51,197 bases of DNA from Planctomycetota bacterium (GCA_024276075.1 JAJRXX010000008.1:1-51197), one strand, 5' to 3'. Counted from the stretch's first letter, positions 1-10,667 are shown. Made by a program: numbers and translations. Notes: generated from the letters alone by a model not told the origin.

Positions 1-1220
<1,220 letters not shown>

Positions 1221-1593
1221 GGTTTATTGTTGCTGTGGCTGCCCGACGAATCGAGTAAACACAATTGCTTCAATAAGAACGAAAGTTGACCCAGCAACCC
1301 CGATCCCGAAAGATCAGGGCCGGTCTACTCAACTTTATTTTATAAAGATTGAGTTTAACTCACCGATATATTTACCGGTGAGGTTCGCTGTGTACCCTCA
1401 ACCGGATAAATCCGGCTATCACAAGGACACACAGCTAAAGGAAAATGAGGATTGAATGTTCCGCGACGGATGCGTTGTGATAACAACACCCGGCGTGGAC
1501 ACATCCTCGCGGCGTTTCCAACTGTTCACTTGTCAAAGATCGGCGTAGCCTCACATAAAGTGCTGCTATGCGTGGGCTATGCCCAGACCCATC

Positions 1594-1621
1594 ATCCTAT
1601 TGAACCCGTGGGTCTTGTCAA
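1594..1621 (-). promoter_or_regulatory. candidate rRNA promoter
   Basis: On the minus strand TTGACA (1621-1616) is followed after 16 nt by TAGGAT (1599-1594). Transcription would start near 1587, giving a leader of about 365 nt before the 16S 5' end, which is reasonable for an rRNA operon. The -35 lies within a small palindrome (GTCTTG/CAAGAC). This is a consensus match only; a second TTGACA at 1536-1531 has no good -10. Confidence 0.3.
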
Positions 1622-1823
1622 GCAAGACGGACATGACCTGGATGATGTGTGAACTATCTGTTCTTTCTGGCCCCACGCCAATCAACGCAGAGCGTGTTGG
1701 GAATGGGGTGAGGGCCGTCAGGTTGACGAAGGCTTCTTGTGCATAAGGGCTTTGTAAATATTGTATTACATTAGCATTGGTTTCGTTTTTTGATCTAGAG
1801 ACATATCTAAAAACCCAAACAAA

Positions 1824-1928
1824 TAGAGCAACTTGCGTAATTATTCTCCATCTCCCCAAGAAGAAGGCAGGTCAATGACCTGCCCTACTCCAGAACTGAC
1901 ATGGCGATTATTTATGCAAGGTGCTCTA
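1824..1928 (+). mobile_element. 105-bp MITE-like element, copy 1
   Basis: Non-coding element with imperfect terminal inverted repeats: left TAGAGCAACTTGCGTAATTA, right (reverse complement) TAGAGCACCTTGCATAAATA. A central palindrome GGCAGGTCA/TGACCTGCC lies at 1866-1884. By direct comparison it is identical over all 105 bases to copies at 34778-34882 (same orientation) and 51044-51148 (inverted). The outermost TA at each end is probably the target duplication. There is no room for a transposase, so mobilisation would be in trans. Confidence 0.85.
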
Positions 1929-2011
1929 GACCACCGACAACTGATCCATCCGTGTAAATCATTGTCATTTACACTGGCAGACAAGGGGCCAGTGGCACCC
2001 GAGCGGGTCGA

Positions 2012-2092
2012 GCAGAAGACCGCTTGCTGACGCGCGCGGCTCGTTGCGGTGACGTGTGCGGCTGCACGCATTGGGATGTGTGGGCTTCGGGA
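2012..2092. repeat. degenerate intergenic repeats (families C and B)
   Basis: GAAGACCGCTTGCTGACG...GCGGCTCGTTGCGGTGACG is a diverged member of the family typified by GACCGCTCCCTGACGGTCGC (see 10573, 30152, 33477). It is followed by GCACGCATTGGGATGTGTGG, a diverged member of the CACGCATTGCAATGCGTG palindrome family (see 9098, 10543). Confidence 0.6.
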
Positions 2093-2377
2093 TAGCGGTT
2101 TTGGTGCGATGGGTGTGGGTGGTCATAGCATTCTCCGTGCCATGGTAGCGCAGCGAGATTGCCGCGGTGTGGGTGGTCATTAAATTTGACGATTCATCAC
2201 AGTTTGCCCCGGTGTGGCCGGGGAGGGTCTCCATTGGAGGCTATTATGAGGCGCTTGCGTGAAATTTGGAAGGGATTTTTTGCTGTTTTTGTGGATTTTT
2301 TTTGATTCGCTACGGGTTGCGTCGGTGGTTAGACGGGGAACGTTGAGGGTCATGGGGTGCGATGGCTTTACGAATCT

Positions 2378-2583
2378 GTCCGGGCGGGCCCGGACATACG
2401 GGGTGCAGACAGGAAGAATGCCCGGCAAAATGCCGGGCCTACCGGCTTACAACGCGCTAGAAATACGCAATGCGTATAAGTGGTGGTGGCTTGGTCGCAC
2501 GCAGGAAAGGGGAATTTATTTGTCCGGGCAGGCCCGGACCTACGGGAGGGGGACCCGCGCAATTGAGATGCGTGGGCTTCGGA
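2378..2583. repeat. cluster of GTAG-headed REP-like palindromes
   Basis: Two GTCCGGGC-AG/GG-GCCCGGAC palindromes (2378-2399 and 2522-2543), with CTAC on the right flank of the second, flank a different palindrome GCCCGGCAAAATGCCGGGC followed by CTAC (2420-2442). On the opposite strand these read GTAG followed by a hairpin, the layout of REP elements recognised by RAYT transposases. A degenerate CACGCATTG-type copy ends the cluster (2564-2583). Confidence 0.65.
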
Positions 2584-2615
2584 GAGTAGAGCGGTGGTTG
2601 TTTGATCGCAGTTGA

Positions 2616-2657
2616 CTCAACCCTCACCCCAGCCCTCTCCCTGAAAGGGAGAGGGGG
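2616..2657. repeat. CCTCTCCC...GGGAGAGG palindromic repeat (family H1)
   Basis: CTCAACCCTCACCCCAGCC then a CCTCTCCCT-gaa-AGGGAGAGG hairpin, just beyond the 3' end of addA. Near-identical units stand at 14831-14872 and 26811-26850. The hairpin could also terminate the addBA transcript, but no U-run follows it on the addA strand. Confidence 0.6.
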
Positions 2658-2689
2658 TAAAAGCGCCGACAAACAAGCTGCGATCGGTT

Positions 2690-5600
2690 TCAGCGCGGGA
2701 GGTCAATGCATTGGCCTGAATCGACGAACAGGAGCTTTCCCTGCACGGCGGTTGGCGAGAGTTGGAGCATGACGGCGAGTGCGGCGCAATAAGCGGAGAC
2801 CTGCGGCTCGTACCGTTGGACAATATCGTCGAGTGTGTCGGGTGTGACGCGGTCAGTCTTAAAGTCGATCAGCTGGGCATGGATCGGTACGTGGGCACGG
2901 TCGTGAACGACGACGCGATCGAACTTGCCGCGAAGCAAGCCAGACAGTGGCTGGGTGTCCAGACGGACGGCGAAGTCGCGTTCGCGCCAGAGGCGAAGTT
3001 CGGTGCCCGGCTGAAGGGTCGGCTTGGCTAAGGCGTGGGCGACGTGTGCGTGGCGGAGCATTTTCTTGAATTGGTCTAGCTGCTGGCGGACCCAGGCAAG
3101 GTCCATGGTGGGTGCGGCGAGTTGGGCGAGTTTTATAAGTTGCTCGTCGGTCAAAGGGGGTGTTGGGTTTTGCGGGTCGAGCCAACCGATTTGTTCAAAC
3201 CAGGCGTGGATGAGGCTGCCTCGCTGGCGAGCTACGGACGGTTGAAGAGTTAACAGGTCGGTGACACGGACGCGTCCGCCAGCTTCGAGCGAGGATGGGC
3301 TGACCTGTCGCCACGATCGCCGGGCGGGCTTGTGGCCTGGTGTGTCAGAGTGTGCGAGTTGGATCGTGATGCGTTCGGTATCGGACGGCGCGGGTGGCTG
3401 AGCGGTGGTGTGATTGGGTGGGTGTAGCTGCGTGTGCCAATCGGGGCGGCCACGGGTGTAGAGGGTTTGTTGGCCGGTGGGGTTTTCGGCGTCGTTTAAT
3501 TGTGAAAGTGCACGGCGGAGGATGGCGGCGAACGAGGGTTCGGACCAACCCGCGGCTTTGGGTTTGTCGGTGTTGGTTTTTTTGTCCTTGGTTTTGCCCA
3601 GTGGTTTTACGAACATGTGCAGCGCGTGGCGGGCGCGTGTCATGGCGACGTAGAGCTTTGACAGGTCGTCGTGGAGGCGGCGGTGCTGGAACTGTTGATG
3701 GGCATCAGTGAGTTGGGGGCATAGGCTGCGCACGGTTTTGTCGGCGGCGCGGAAGACGCTGCGGGCGGGCTGCGTGGGTAGCGGGCGGTCGACGTAGACC
3801 AAATCGTCGTGGTGGCTGAGCAGGCGTTGGTCGAGCTGGGCGAGGACAACGGTGTCAAACTCGAGGCCTTTGGACTTGTTGATTGTCATGACACGCACGG
3901 GCGCGGGGCTGGGCTCCCCGACGGAGGTGGCTTGAACGAAAGCAACGAAGTCGTGGGGCCGAAGCGTGGTGGCGGCGTCGTAGCGGTCGGCTAGCTCCAA
4001 AAGTTGCGTCATGCGCATGACGCTTCGCTGTGAGGCGTGGGTGGCTAATCGCTTTGCCCAGTCCATGAGCACGGATGCATAGCCCCGGGTGATCAGGTCG
4101 TGGCGAATCTTCGAGGCGACGGTGGCTGCGTGGGTGAGGTGGTCGGGTTGAAGGCCGATGACCGGGCCCAGGGGTGAGCTGGCGGTGTGAAACGCAGCGG
4201 CGGTGTGGCCTGGATGATCGGCGAGGGTGAGTGCTGAGAGCATGGCGTTGACGGCGGGGTCGTCGGTGAGGGGTGTGCCGCCCTCACCACTGGCGTGTAC
4301 GTCAAGGTCGCGTAGGAGGTCGATCAGGAGGCGGGCGTGTTTGTTTATATTAACGAGCACGCCAACGGTGTGACTAGGAGCGGCGGCGGCGATGAGCTTG
4401 ATCTGTTCGGCGGTGTAAATGTCGTGCTGGGTGATGGTGGTGGGCTGACTGGTGTCGTCGTTGTTGGGGTCGTTGGGGTCGGGATCAGGGGTGGTGTCGT
4501 CGTCTTGCGCGAGGGGATCGTGGGGTGATGTTTTTAGTGCTACGAATCCGGGGCGGTCGGTGTGGTGCGCGTGGTGGTCTTGGAAGCCTTTGGCCCAAGC
4601 TGCGGCTGCGTCGGTGTCGGTGTCGAACGCGGGGTTGGTGGGTAGTTGACTAAATACTTGGTTGACGGCATCGAGTACGACTTGCGACGAACGTCGGCTG
4701 GTGGTTTTTTGGCTGTGCGATAGGTTTAGCTCCTGCTCGATCTGGTCGAACAGTTCGGCGCACCCGCCGCGCCAGCCGTAGATCGCTTGCTTGACGTCAC
4801 CGGCGCAGTAGAAGGTGCGAGATGCGTCGGCGTGAGCGCATATCTCCTGTGCGAAGGGTCGCAGCCCGGCCCACTGCTGTACGCTGGTGTCCTGAAACTC
4901 GTCGAGCAACAGGTGCCCGACGCGAGCGTCGAGGCGGTAGTAGATGTCGAGTAATTGGTCGGGGTCCGCCCCGGCGAGCGTGCGCGAGAGCATGAGCGGG
5001 ATGTCGCTGTACAGGAGTATGCCTTGTCGGCGGCGGAGACGGGTGAAGTGGGTGTCGAACCGCTCGATAAGACGGTGGGTGGCGGTGGTGGCGTGAGCGA
5101 CGCGCGCGACGAGGGTGGCGGTGGCGTGGTCGATGAGCGGGCGGTAGGCGGCAATCACCGGATCGGGAATGTTACGCCGTGCAAATTTCGGCTGCCCAGA
5201 CGCGATGCTCTTGGCGATCCCTTTGGTTAGAAAGGTGCTCCAATCACTGTCTTGTGCTGCTTCGCGATTTTTTTTCAGCGCATCGGCCCACGTCTTGTTG
5301 GGCATCTGCTCCGTTAATTCACGAAGATCATTGATAGCAGCGGCAATCTGTAACGGTTTGAGTTCGCCCGGTGGCACGGTGAGTTGGGACCAGGTTTTGG
5401 CGTCGGGATTTTGCCTGTAGACGTCGTAGAGGTCGCCTGCGACGATTAGCTCGATGGTCTGGGTGACGGAGCGTTTTGCGCTGTCGTGGTGTAGACGGCG
5501 GAGCATATTTTCTAGTTCGTCGACATCCTGATCGGCGAGGTCGGCGAGTGTGGCGTCGATGGCACGGGCGCGTATCTGAGCGACGGCGGGATCGTCGTCG

Positions 5601-6058
5601 CTGGCGATGGCGGTGATCGAGCCGATGCCCATTTCGTGGCGGAAGCACATGGCCATGCGGTGGAAAAAGCTGTCGAGTGTGGAAATCGCGACGCGGTGCA
5701 GGCGTCGACAGACCAGAGCAAGCAATACACGGCAATCGCGGGCGGTCAATGGTCGGGCGGGTTGGTCTAGCAGGTATCCGAGGGAGGAAATTTTCAGGTC
5801 GTGGGTGAGTGTCGCGGCGTGGCGGTCGTCTGTGGCGGCGTGTACGAGCCGTTGCAGGACGCGCTGGAGTATTTCGCCTGCGGCTTTGCGAGTGAACGTG
5901 GTGGCGAGTATCTCGTCGGGGTTCGCGCCCAGTCGCAGCAGACCGAGGTAGCGCGTGGAGAGGTCGTAGGTCTTGCCGGTGCCTGCTGAGGCGCGTACGA
6001 CCTCGTGCGGCGAGCGCGTCTGTGAGACCGAATGTGATGCGGACGCGGGGGTGGTCAC
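2690..6058 (-). CDS. addA: AddA/RecB-like UvrD-family helicase-nuclease
   Basis: ATP-dependent DNA helicase with a C-terminal nuclease, expected to pair with AddB to resect double-strand breaks for RecA loading. About 1122 residues. Visible motifs: Walker A ASAGTGKT (about 23-30), DEFQDTS Walker B (about 380), GDVKQAIYGWRGG (about 420), the NKSKGLEFD helicase motif (about 720), and a PD-(D/E)xK-type core with LIDFKTD near 1060. GTG at 6058 is chosen because it gives a 4-nt GTGA overlap with the addB stop and has AGGAAGGGG about 6 nt upstream; an ATG at 6115 is possible but would overlap addB by 61 nt. It is the second gene of a two-gene minus operon. Low-complexity P/D/N/T linkers between motifs (around residues 500-530) are unusual but in frame. 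Confidence 0.88.
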   Translation of the reverse strand: MTTPASASHSVSQTRSPHEVVRASAGTGKTYDLSTRYLGLLRLGANPDEILATTFTRKAAGEILQRVLQRLVHAATDDRHAATLTHDLKISSLGYLLDQPARPLTARDCRVLLALVCRRLHRVAISTLDSFFHRMAMCFRHEMGIGSITAIASDDDPAVAQIRARAIDATLADLADQDVDELENMLRRLHHDSAKRSVTQTIELIVAGDLYDVYRQNPDAKTWSQLTVPPGELKPLQIAAAINDLRELTEQMPNKTWADALKKNREAAQDSDWSTFLTKGIAKSIASGQPKFARRNIPDPVIAAYRPLIDHATATLVARVAHATTATHRLIERFDTHFTRLRRRQGILLYSDIPLMLSRTLAGADPDQLLDIYYRLDARVGHLLLDEFQDTSVQQWAGLRPFAQEICAHADASRTFYCAGDVKQAIYGWRGGCAELFDQIEQELNLSHSQKTTSRRSSQVVLDAVNQVFSQLPTNPAFDTDTDAAAAWAKGFQDHHAHHTDRPGFVALKTSPHDPLAQDDDTTPDPDPNDPNNDDTSQPTTITQHDIYTAEQIKLIAAAAPSHTVGVLVNINKHARLLIDLLRDLDVHASGEGGTPLTDDPAVNAMLSALTLADHPGHTAAAFHTASSPLGPVIGLQPDHLTHAATVASKIRHDLITRGYASVLMDWAKRLATHASQRSVMRMTQLLELADRYDAATTLRPHDFVAFVQATSVGEPSPAPVRVMTINKSKGLEFDTVVLAQLDQRLLSHHDDLVYVDRPLPTQPARSVFRAADKTVRSLCPQLTDAHQQFQHRRLHDDLSKLYVAMTRARHALHMFVKPLGKTKDKKTNTDKPKAAGWSEPSFAAILRRALSQLNDAENPTGQQTLYTRGRPDWHTQLHPPNHTTAQPPAPSDTERITIQLAHSDTPGHKPARRSWRQVSPSSLEAGGRVRVTDLLTLQPSVARQRGSLIHAWFEQIGWLDPQNPTPPLTDEQLIKLAQLAAPTMDLAWVRQQLDQFKKMLRHAHVAHALAKPTLQPGTELRLWRERDFAVRLDTQPLSGLLRGKFDRVVVHDRAHVPIHAQLIDFKTDRVTPDTLDDIVQRYEPQVSAYCAALAVMLQLSPTAVQGKLLFVDSGQCIDLPR

Positions 6059-8982
6059 GGCAAGCCCCCTTCCTGTGTGGCGGGGTCGGTGGCGAGGGCT
6101 GGGCTGTCGTGACACCCGACCATGCAGATGGCGGCGTAGTCGTCGTGGCGCGGGGGATACGTTTTACTTGGCGGCCAAAATTTGCTGGCTCGGATATCGC
6201 GGATTACCTGGCGTGCGGTTTCGTAGGCCAACTGCAAATCGGCGTCGGCCCACGGGGCAATATCTAACTTGGCGCTATCTTTTGAGAGTGAGAAGTACCC
6301 CAGTTCGACGTTGGTTTTGATGTCTAATTTTTTAGCTAGTAGTTGGTACAGCGGTAGCTGGAGGTCGACCCAGTGTTTGTTTTGTTTGGGGCCGGCTCGG
6401 TGTGCTTTGTCGGGTGCCGTTGCGGTGTCACCTGTTTTGTAGTCGATGATGCGGTGGCCGAGGTTCGGGTGCGTGTCGATGCGGTCGATCCGGCCAACGA
6501 TTTTGAACGGCTGACCGTCCACGTCGAGGGTGGTGTGCAGGGCGATTTCTGCGTGCTGGGAATTGATGAGCCAACCTTCGGCTGTTAGATCGGCTTGGAG
6601 CGATGCGAACTGTGCGAGTCGCAGCCGTAGCTGGCGACACTGCATCTGAACGGCGACGCGGGGTGATTGGCTGAATCTGTCGAGCATCAACTCGTCGAGC
6701 TGAGTGTCCAGGTAAACGGCGATTTGGTTTGCGTCGGTGGAGTGGGCGAAGTCGCTTTGGCTAAACCGCTTGAGCACGTCGTGAGCGAGGCTCCCGAACC
6801 GCATCGCGTCGAGTTCGACGGCTTGATCGTCGACGACGCGTAGCTTGAGCACGTGCTGGAGGTAAAAACGGTACGGGCAGGCTAAGTAATCGTGGAAGTC
6901 GGTGATCGAAAGCTGCGTGATCGGCGGGTGGATGGGTTGAGGTTTGGGCACGTCAAAACGGGTGTGCTGGCTGTGCTGGAGCAGGATCGGCTGGGCGGGC
7001 GAGTCGGCGGCGTGGCTGTAGAAGCGTTCGATCATGGTTCGGAGCTTCGCGTCGTCGGTGGCGAGCAGCAGCCGACTGGGGACGAGGGGATTGTCGTCGT
7101 GGTCGCGACGCGCGGCGATGAGGGTGACGTGCTCTCGGCTGGCGATGATCGCGGTGAGCATCATCAGGTCGCGCGCGTAGCGGTGCTCGTTGTCTTGTAG
7201 ACCCAGGTGCTGGCGGGTGGCGTCGGGCAGGAATGCATCGGAGCTGGCGCTTTGCGGGACGAGCCCTTCGTTCATGCCCGTGACGATCAGAACGGGCGCG
7301 TCGTCTAGATGTAGTTCAAGCCAACCCAGCAGCTCGATAGCTGGCGGCCCACCCTGGACGGGTAGGTGTTGGTCCGCGACGCGAGCGAGGGTCAGGTCGA
7401 TGGCGTCGGCGAGTGTGACGCTTGGCGTGACGGGGCTATGAGGATCGAGGTCCGCTTGCTGACGAAGTGCGTAGGCGATCACCTCTAACGCGCGGATCAG
7501 GTCGGCGTGCTGAGGGTCGTAGCGATTTAGGTTGGTTCGGCTGTAGACCGCTTGGAGCGCGTGGGCGATCGGTCCGCTCCAATGAGGCAGCGGCTGAGCG
7601 GTGGCGGGGTCTTCGGGGAGTAATTCGGTGACGGCGTCGTGGAGTGCCTTGAGCTGTGGCGCGGTGCGGCCTAGCCAAGTTTGCGTGATTTGCCCTTGGA
7701 CGTGCTTGGTGGCGTAGTGATCGAGCAGTGTCAACCAGCTAGTGACGGCGTGTTCCGCCTCGTCGCGGCCAAGGCGGTCGTGGAGGTAGAGCTCGAGGTC
7801 GGGGTGGCGTAGTAAATTGGCAAGGTCGTCGAAGCGAGGCCCGCCGGGGTGTCTGGTGTATTGCGAGATCGCGTCGATGAGCATGGCGGGTCGGCTGCGC
7901 GTGACGGCGTGCTGCGTAGCTGATCGCGCGGGCACGGCGACGATTTCAAAGCTCCGCTGGAGCAAGGGCGCGAGGGACTCGTCCCCCATGCCAATGGTGA
8001 TCTGGTCGGGTGAGATGTGTTCTTTAGGTGAGATTGTTTTTTTACTTGTTGCGTTGTCGGGTGTGTCGGGGGCGTGTGCGGGGGCGTGGTCGGTGCGTAT
8101 GGGTGCGTGATCGTGAGATGCGTATTGCCCAATGACGCGCAACGCTTCGAATGCTTGGTCTCGTGGGTGATCGACGACCCGGACGCTAGAGGGGTTGAGG
8201 TGCAGGTGGCGATCAGCCCACCGGTGAGTGATGACGCAGCCGAGGTCGTCGAAATCATCGGCGCGAGACGGCGGCGCGTGGATGAGTGAAATGACGGGGC
8301 TGTGCGCGGCTACCTGGCGGAGCATGATCTGGGTGAGCCTGAACAGGTCCGCGGTGGCTAACAGCACGATGTGCTGATCGGTGGCACAGCGGTTTTGCGA
8401 GACGGCAGCGAACCGTGCGGTGTTCAGGTCTTGTAGGTTGCAGGTTTTTAGTAATTGTTCGTAGTCGTGCCGCAGTTGTGCCAATGCCTGCCAGCGATGG
8501 TGGTCGGCGAAGTTGGGCATCGTGGAGCATTTTTCGATGACCTGCACGGTCTTGACGGCGTCGCCCGCAAGGTGGTCGTCTAACGTGGCAAGGTCTTGCG
8601 CCAATGCCAACCATCCGGTCCAATCGTCGTGAGTGGGTGGGTGGGGCGCCACGGCGTTGAGTAGCTTTTGGGGTGCTTGTCTGAGTGATGCGACGCGAGC
8701 GAGCGTGGCTTGGAGTGGGTCGGCGACGGGATCGGCGGATTCGTAGAGCTGCTCGGGTAACTCGCCGGCGGTGACGATGCGTGGCGGAACGAAGACGCGA
8801 TCGGACGCATGCTCTACGAGTACTTCCAGGAGACGGCGACCCGAACGCCTACCGGGGACCACGATCGTGACGGGGCGCAGGTCCCACGCGCGGTCTTGGC
8901 TGTAGCGCTGGTCGAGCCAACGCGCTGCTTGGTGTAAACAGTGGCTGTCCCAGTTAAGAAATTCACGCTCGATCGTCGTCAT
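6055..8982 (-). CDS. addB: AddB-like PD-(D/E)xK nuclease, inactivated helicase fold
   Basis: Partner of AddA in an AddAB-type helicase-nuclease. 975 residues. The N-terminus has VPGRRSGRRLLEVL where the Walker A would be, a degenerate loop, so it probably acts as a scaffold or Chi-reading subunit. The C-terminal nuclease domain starts at SITDFHDYLACPYRFYLQ (about residue 690), has FGSLAHDVLKRF and the catalytic GRIDRID...IDYKTGD (about 820-845). One Cys in ACPYRFY and two in CMVGC (about 952) recall the AddB iron-sulphur cysteines; a fourth ligand is not obvious. It overlaps addA by 4 nt. Length and motif order fit the AddB/COG3857-like group, though overall similarity to characterised AddB looks low. 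Confidence 0.82.
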   Translation of the reverse strand: MTTIEREFLNWDSHCLHQAARWLDQRYSQDRAWDLRPVTIVVPGRRSGRRLLEVLVEHASDRVFVPPRIVTAGELPEQLYESADPVADPLQATLARVASLRQAPQKLLNAVAPHPPTHDDWTGWLALAQDLATLDDHLAGDAVKTVQVIEKCSTMPNFADHHRWQALAQLRHDYEQLLKTCNLQDLNTARFAAVSQNRCATDQHIVLLATADLFRLTQIMLRQVAAHSPVISLIHAPPSRADDFDDLGCVITHRWADRHLHLNPSSVRVVDHPRDQAFEALRVIGQYASHDHAPIRTDHAPAHAPDTPDNATSKKTISPKEHISPDQITIGMGDESLAPLLQRSFEIVAVPARSATQHAVTRSRPAMLIDAISQYTRHPGGPRFDDLANLLRHPDLELYLHDRLGRDEAEHAVTSWLTLLDHYATKHVQGQITQTWLGRTAPQLKALHDAVTELLPEDPATAQPLPHWSGPIAHALQAVYSRTNLNRYDPQHADLIRALEVIAYALRQQADLDPHSPVTPSVTLADAIDLTLARVADQHLPVQGGPPAIELLGWLELHLDDAPVLIVTGMNEGLVPQSASSDAFLPDATRQHLGLQDNEHRYARDLMMLTAIIASREHVTLIAARRDHDDNPLVPSRLLLATDDAKLRTMIERFYSHAADSPAQPILLQHSQHTRFDVPKPQPIHPPITQLSITDFHDYLACPYRFYLQHVLKLRVVDDQAVELDAMRFGSLAHDVLKRFSQSDFAHSTDANQIAVYLDTQLDELMLDRFSQSPRVAVQMQCRQLRLRLAQFASLQADLTAEGWLINSQHAEIALHTTLDVDGQPFKIVGRIDRIDTHPNLGHRIIDYKTGDTATAPDKAHRAGPKQNKHWVDLQLPLYQLLAKKLDIKTNVELGYFSLSKDSAKLDIAPWADADLQLAYETARQVIRDIRASKFWPPSKTYPPRHDDYAAICMVGCHDSPALATDPATQEGGLP

Positions 8983-9007
8983 GGTGGGCCCGTGTTACGA
9001 TTTAATC

Positions 9008-9130
9008 GTGGGTCAGTTTGAGTATTTTGGCAAGGTTTGTCATTCGAGATGCTCGTACCAGATGCCACGGGTGTGTTCACCCGTGGCTAAGTGGTGTGCC
9101 CACGCATTGCAATGCGTGGGCTTCGGTTGA
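9008..9130. repeat. composite intergenic repeat (I-A-B units)
   Basis: Three units in tandem: unit I starting GTGGGTCAGTTTGAGTATTT (9008), unit A hairpin GCCACGGGTG-tgtt-CACCCGTGGC (9064-9087), and unit B hairpin CCCACGCATTGCAATGCGTGGG (9099-9120) followed by CTTCGGTTGA. The same order recurs at 10455-10575, so the block behaves as one composite repeat. Confidence 0.75.
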
Positions 9131-9150
9131 CGACAGACCCCAGAAAAAAC

Positions 9151-9178
9151 TTGATCTGGCGATCTTGACCTTTATAAT
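9151..9178 (+). promoter_or_regulatory. sigma-70-type promoter for the DUF3179 gene
   Basis: TTGATC (9151-9156), 16-nt spacer, perfect TATAAT (9173-9178). Predicted start near 9185, leaving a leader of about 160 nt before the ATG at 9345. Confidence 0.6.
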
Positions 9179-9344
9179 AGGGACGTGGCAGCAATTGCCA
9201 GACAGGGGTCGGGAAAGTGGAATATATAACACCCCAAAACAGTAGTAGTAGATAGCCTGCCGTGACTCGTCCTGTTTGCGTACCCACCTGCAAACGGGCA
9301 TCGCCAGCGATTGAAAACTTGACCTTTGAGGGAGGGACCAGCGC

Positions 9345-10433
9345 ATGAAGCGACGATCTTTAGCATCTTACGGCGCTACCGTTGGGGACAGGGTATTTAT
9401 CATTGCTATTGTCGCTGTGCTGGCGTGGGTGACGGCGGGACGGTACGCGGCGAGACGCCGTATCGCGGTGCCGACGCTGCAGTCGGTGACAGCTCAGAGC
9501 ACGGATGAAGCGGAGATACCGGTACCGGCGCGACACCTGCTCAAGGAATTTAATACCGAAGACCTAACGATACCCATTGGCCACATCCTGCCCGGCGGGC
9601 CCGCGAAGGACGGTATCCCCTCGCTGGTCGAGCCGAGCGTTGTGCCTGTTTCACAAGCTGAACATCTCAAGCCCGGTGACCGGGTCGTCGGCGTGACGGT
9701 CGGCGGTCAGTCGAGGGCGTACCCCATCAACGTGCTCAACTGGCACGAGGTGATCAACGACCGGCTGGGTGCAACGGACGGAGGCGAGGCGCTACCGATC
9801 GCGGTGATCTATTGTCCGCTGTGCGACTCTGTGAGTGTGGTGAGCAGGCGGTTGGGCGACACGGTATACGAGTTCGGCGTGAGCGGGCTTCTGTACAACT
9901 CCAACGTGCTTCTGTACGACCGCACGGATCAGGCGTTGTGGTCGCAGGTGGGCATGGAAGCGGTAAGCGGCCCGAACGCGGGCCGATCGCTGGTGCACCT
10001 GGATAATTGGGAGTTGACCACGTTCGGCACTTGGAAACGCGAGCATCCCGACTCGACCGTGGTGGGCTTCGATACGGGACACCGTCGCGCGTACGACATG
10101 AACCCGTATGCTCGATACTTCCAATCGCATCGGCTGATCTTCCCGGTCGAACACAGAGACACGCGTTTGAGAAACAAAGACCCGGTAATCGGTATTCGGC
10201 TCGGTGAGGTGACGCGTGCGTATCCATTGGCTGAGCTTCGCGATGCGTCTGGGGGTCGCGTGCGCGACGTGCTGGAGGGTCAGCGCGTTCAATTCGACAT
10301 CGACGCGGAAAGCGGGGCTATAAAAATCGTTCAAATTCCTGAAGGGGCTGGTGTTACGCATACATTCTGGTTTGCGTGGGTGGCGTTTCACCCCGACACG
10401 GAAGTGTACGAACCGTCATTGAGCCTGCAATAG
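9345..10433 (+). CDS. DUF3179 domain-containing membrane-anchored protein
   Basis: 362 residues; start ATG with GAGGGAGGG 8 nt upstream. An N-terminal hydrophobic segment (about 17-33, VFIIAIVAVLAWVTAG) points to a membrane anchor with the rest outside the cytoplasm. The body matches DUF3179: ILPGGPAKDGIPSL, the repeated AYPI/AYPLAEL motif (RAYPINVLNWHEVIND and RAYPLAELRD), and YCPLCDSV with a CxxC pair (about 152-155). Family members are common in planctomycetes and haloarchaea; their function is unknown, so none is assigned. It is monocistronic between two blocks of repeats, with its own strong promoter. Confidence 0.85.
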   Translation: MKRRSLASYGATVGDRVFIIAIVAVLAWVTAGRYAARRRIAVPTLQSVTAQSTDEAEIPVPARHLLKEFNTEDLTIPIGHILPGGPAKDGIPSLVEPSVVPVSQAEHLKPGDRVVGVTVGGQSRAYPINVLNWHEVINDRLGATDGGEALPIAVIYCPLCDSVSVVSRRLGDTVYEFGVSGLLYNSNVLLYDRTDQALWSQVGMEAVSGPNAGRSLVHLDNWELTTFGTWKREHPDSTVVGFDTGHRRAYDMNPYARYFQSHRLIFPVEHRDTRLRNKDPVIGIRLGEVTRAYPLAELRDASGGRVRDVLEGQRVQFDIDAESGAIKIVQIPEGAGVTHTFWFAWVAFHPDTEVYEPSLSLQ

Positions 10434-10454
10434 GTTGCAGGGCAGGCGCCGGCC

Positions 10455-10630
10455 GTGGGTCAGTCTGAACATTTTGGCGGGAATTGTCGTTCGAGACACC
10501 GGTGCCGGATGCCACGGGTGTCATCACCCGTGGCTAAGTGGGGCCCACGCATTGCAATGCGTGGGCTTCGGTTGAAGACAGGACCGCTCCCTGACGGTCG
10601 CGGCTCGTGGCGGTGACACTCGGATTGAAA
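10455..10630. repeat. composite intergenic repeat (I-A-B-C units)
   Basis: Unit I (GTGGGTCAGTCTGAACATTT), unit A hairpin GCCACGGGTG-tcat-CACCCGTGGC (10511-10534), unit B hairpin CCCACGCATTGCAATGCGTGGG (10544-10565) with CTTCGGTTGA, then unit C with GACCGCTCCCTGACGGTCGC. Same order as 9008-9130, extended by unit C. Confidence 0.75.
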
Positions 10631-10667
10631 CTGCCCCACTACCCCTGCAACAATCGGCTCGGGTGCG

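Larger units (their letters stand above)
1221..2689. other. gene-free region with rRNA leader and repeats
   Basis: About 1.5 kb without a convincing protein gene. It holds the 16S leader and candidate promoter (1221-1621), MITE copy 1 (1824-1928), degenerate copies of the GACCGCTCCCTGACGG and CACGCATTG repeats (2012-2092), two GTCCGGGC palindromes (2378-2399, 2522-2543), a GCCCGGC palindrome (2420-2442) and a CCTCTCCC palindrome (2616-2657). Open frames here are short, lack family resemblance and run through the repeats. Confidence 0.6.

Noticed and set aside
1566-1859. Open frame of 97 codons, minus strand, sharing its N-terminus with one at 34436-34813
   Set aside because: The shared part is the MITE end; the remainder differs, so the frames are by-products of the element and not homologous genes.
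1824-1928. Integron attC site or CRISPR repeat
   Set aside because: Copies are 33 and 16 kb apart, not arrayed; there is no integrase core site, spacer pattern or cas gene.
2616-2657. Terminator of the addBA operon
   Set aside because: The hairpin is a dispersed repeat (also at 14831 and 26811) and has no T-run in the addA direction, so termination is not supported.
3394-3711. Open frames of 100-140 codons opposite addA (for example 3394-3711 and 4726-5154 in another frame)
   Set aside because: High-GC shadow frames of a long gene with clear helicase motifs; their translations are low-complexity Arg/Gly/Pro/Ser-rich.
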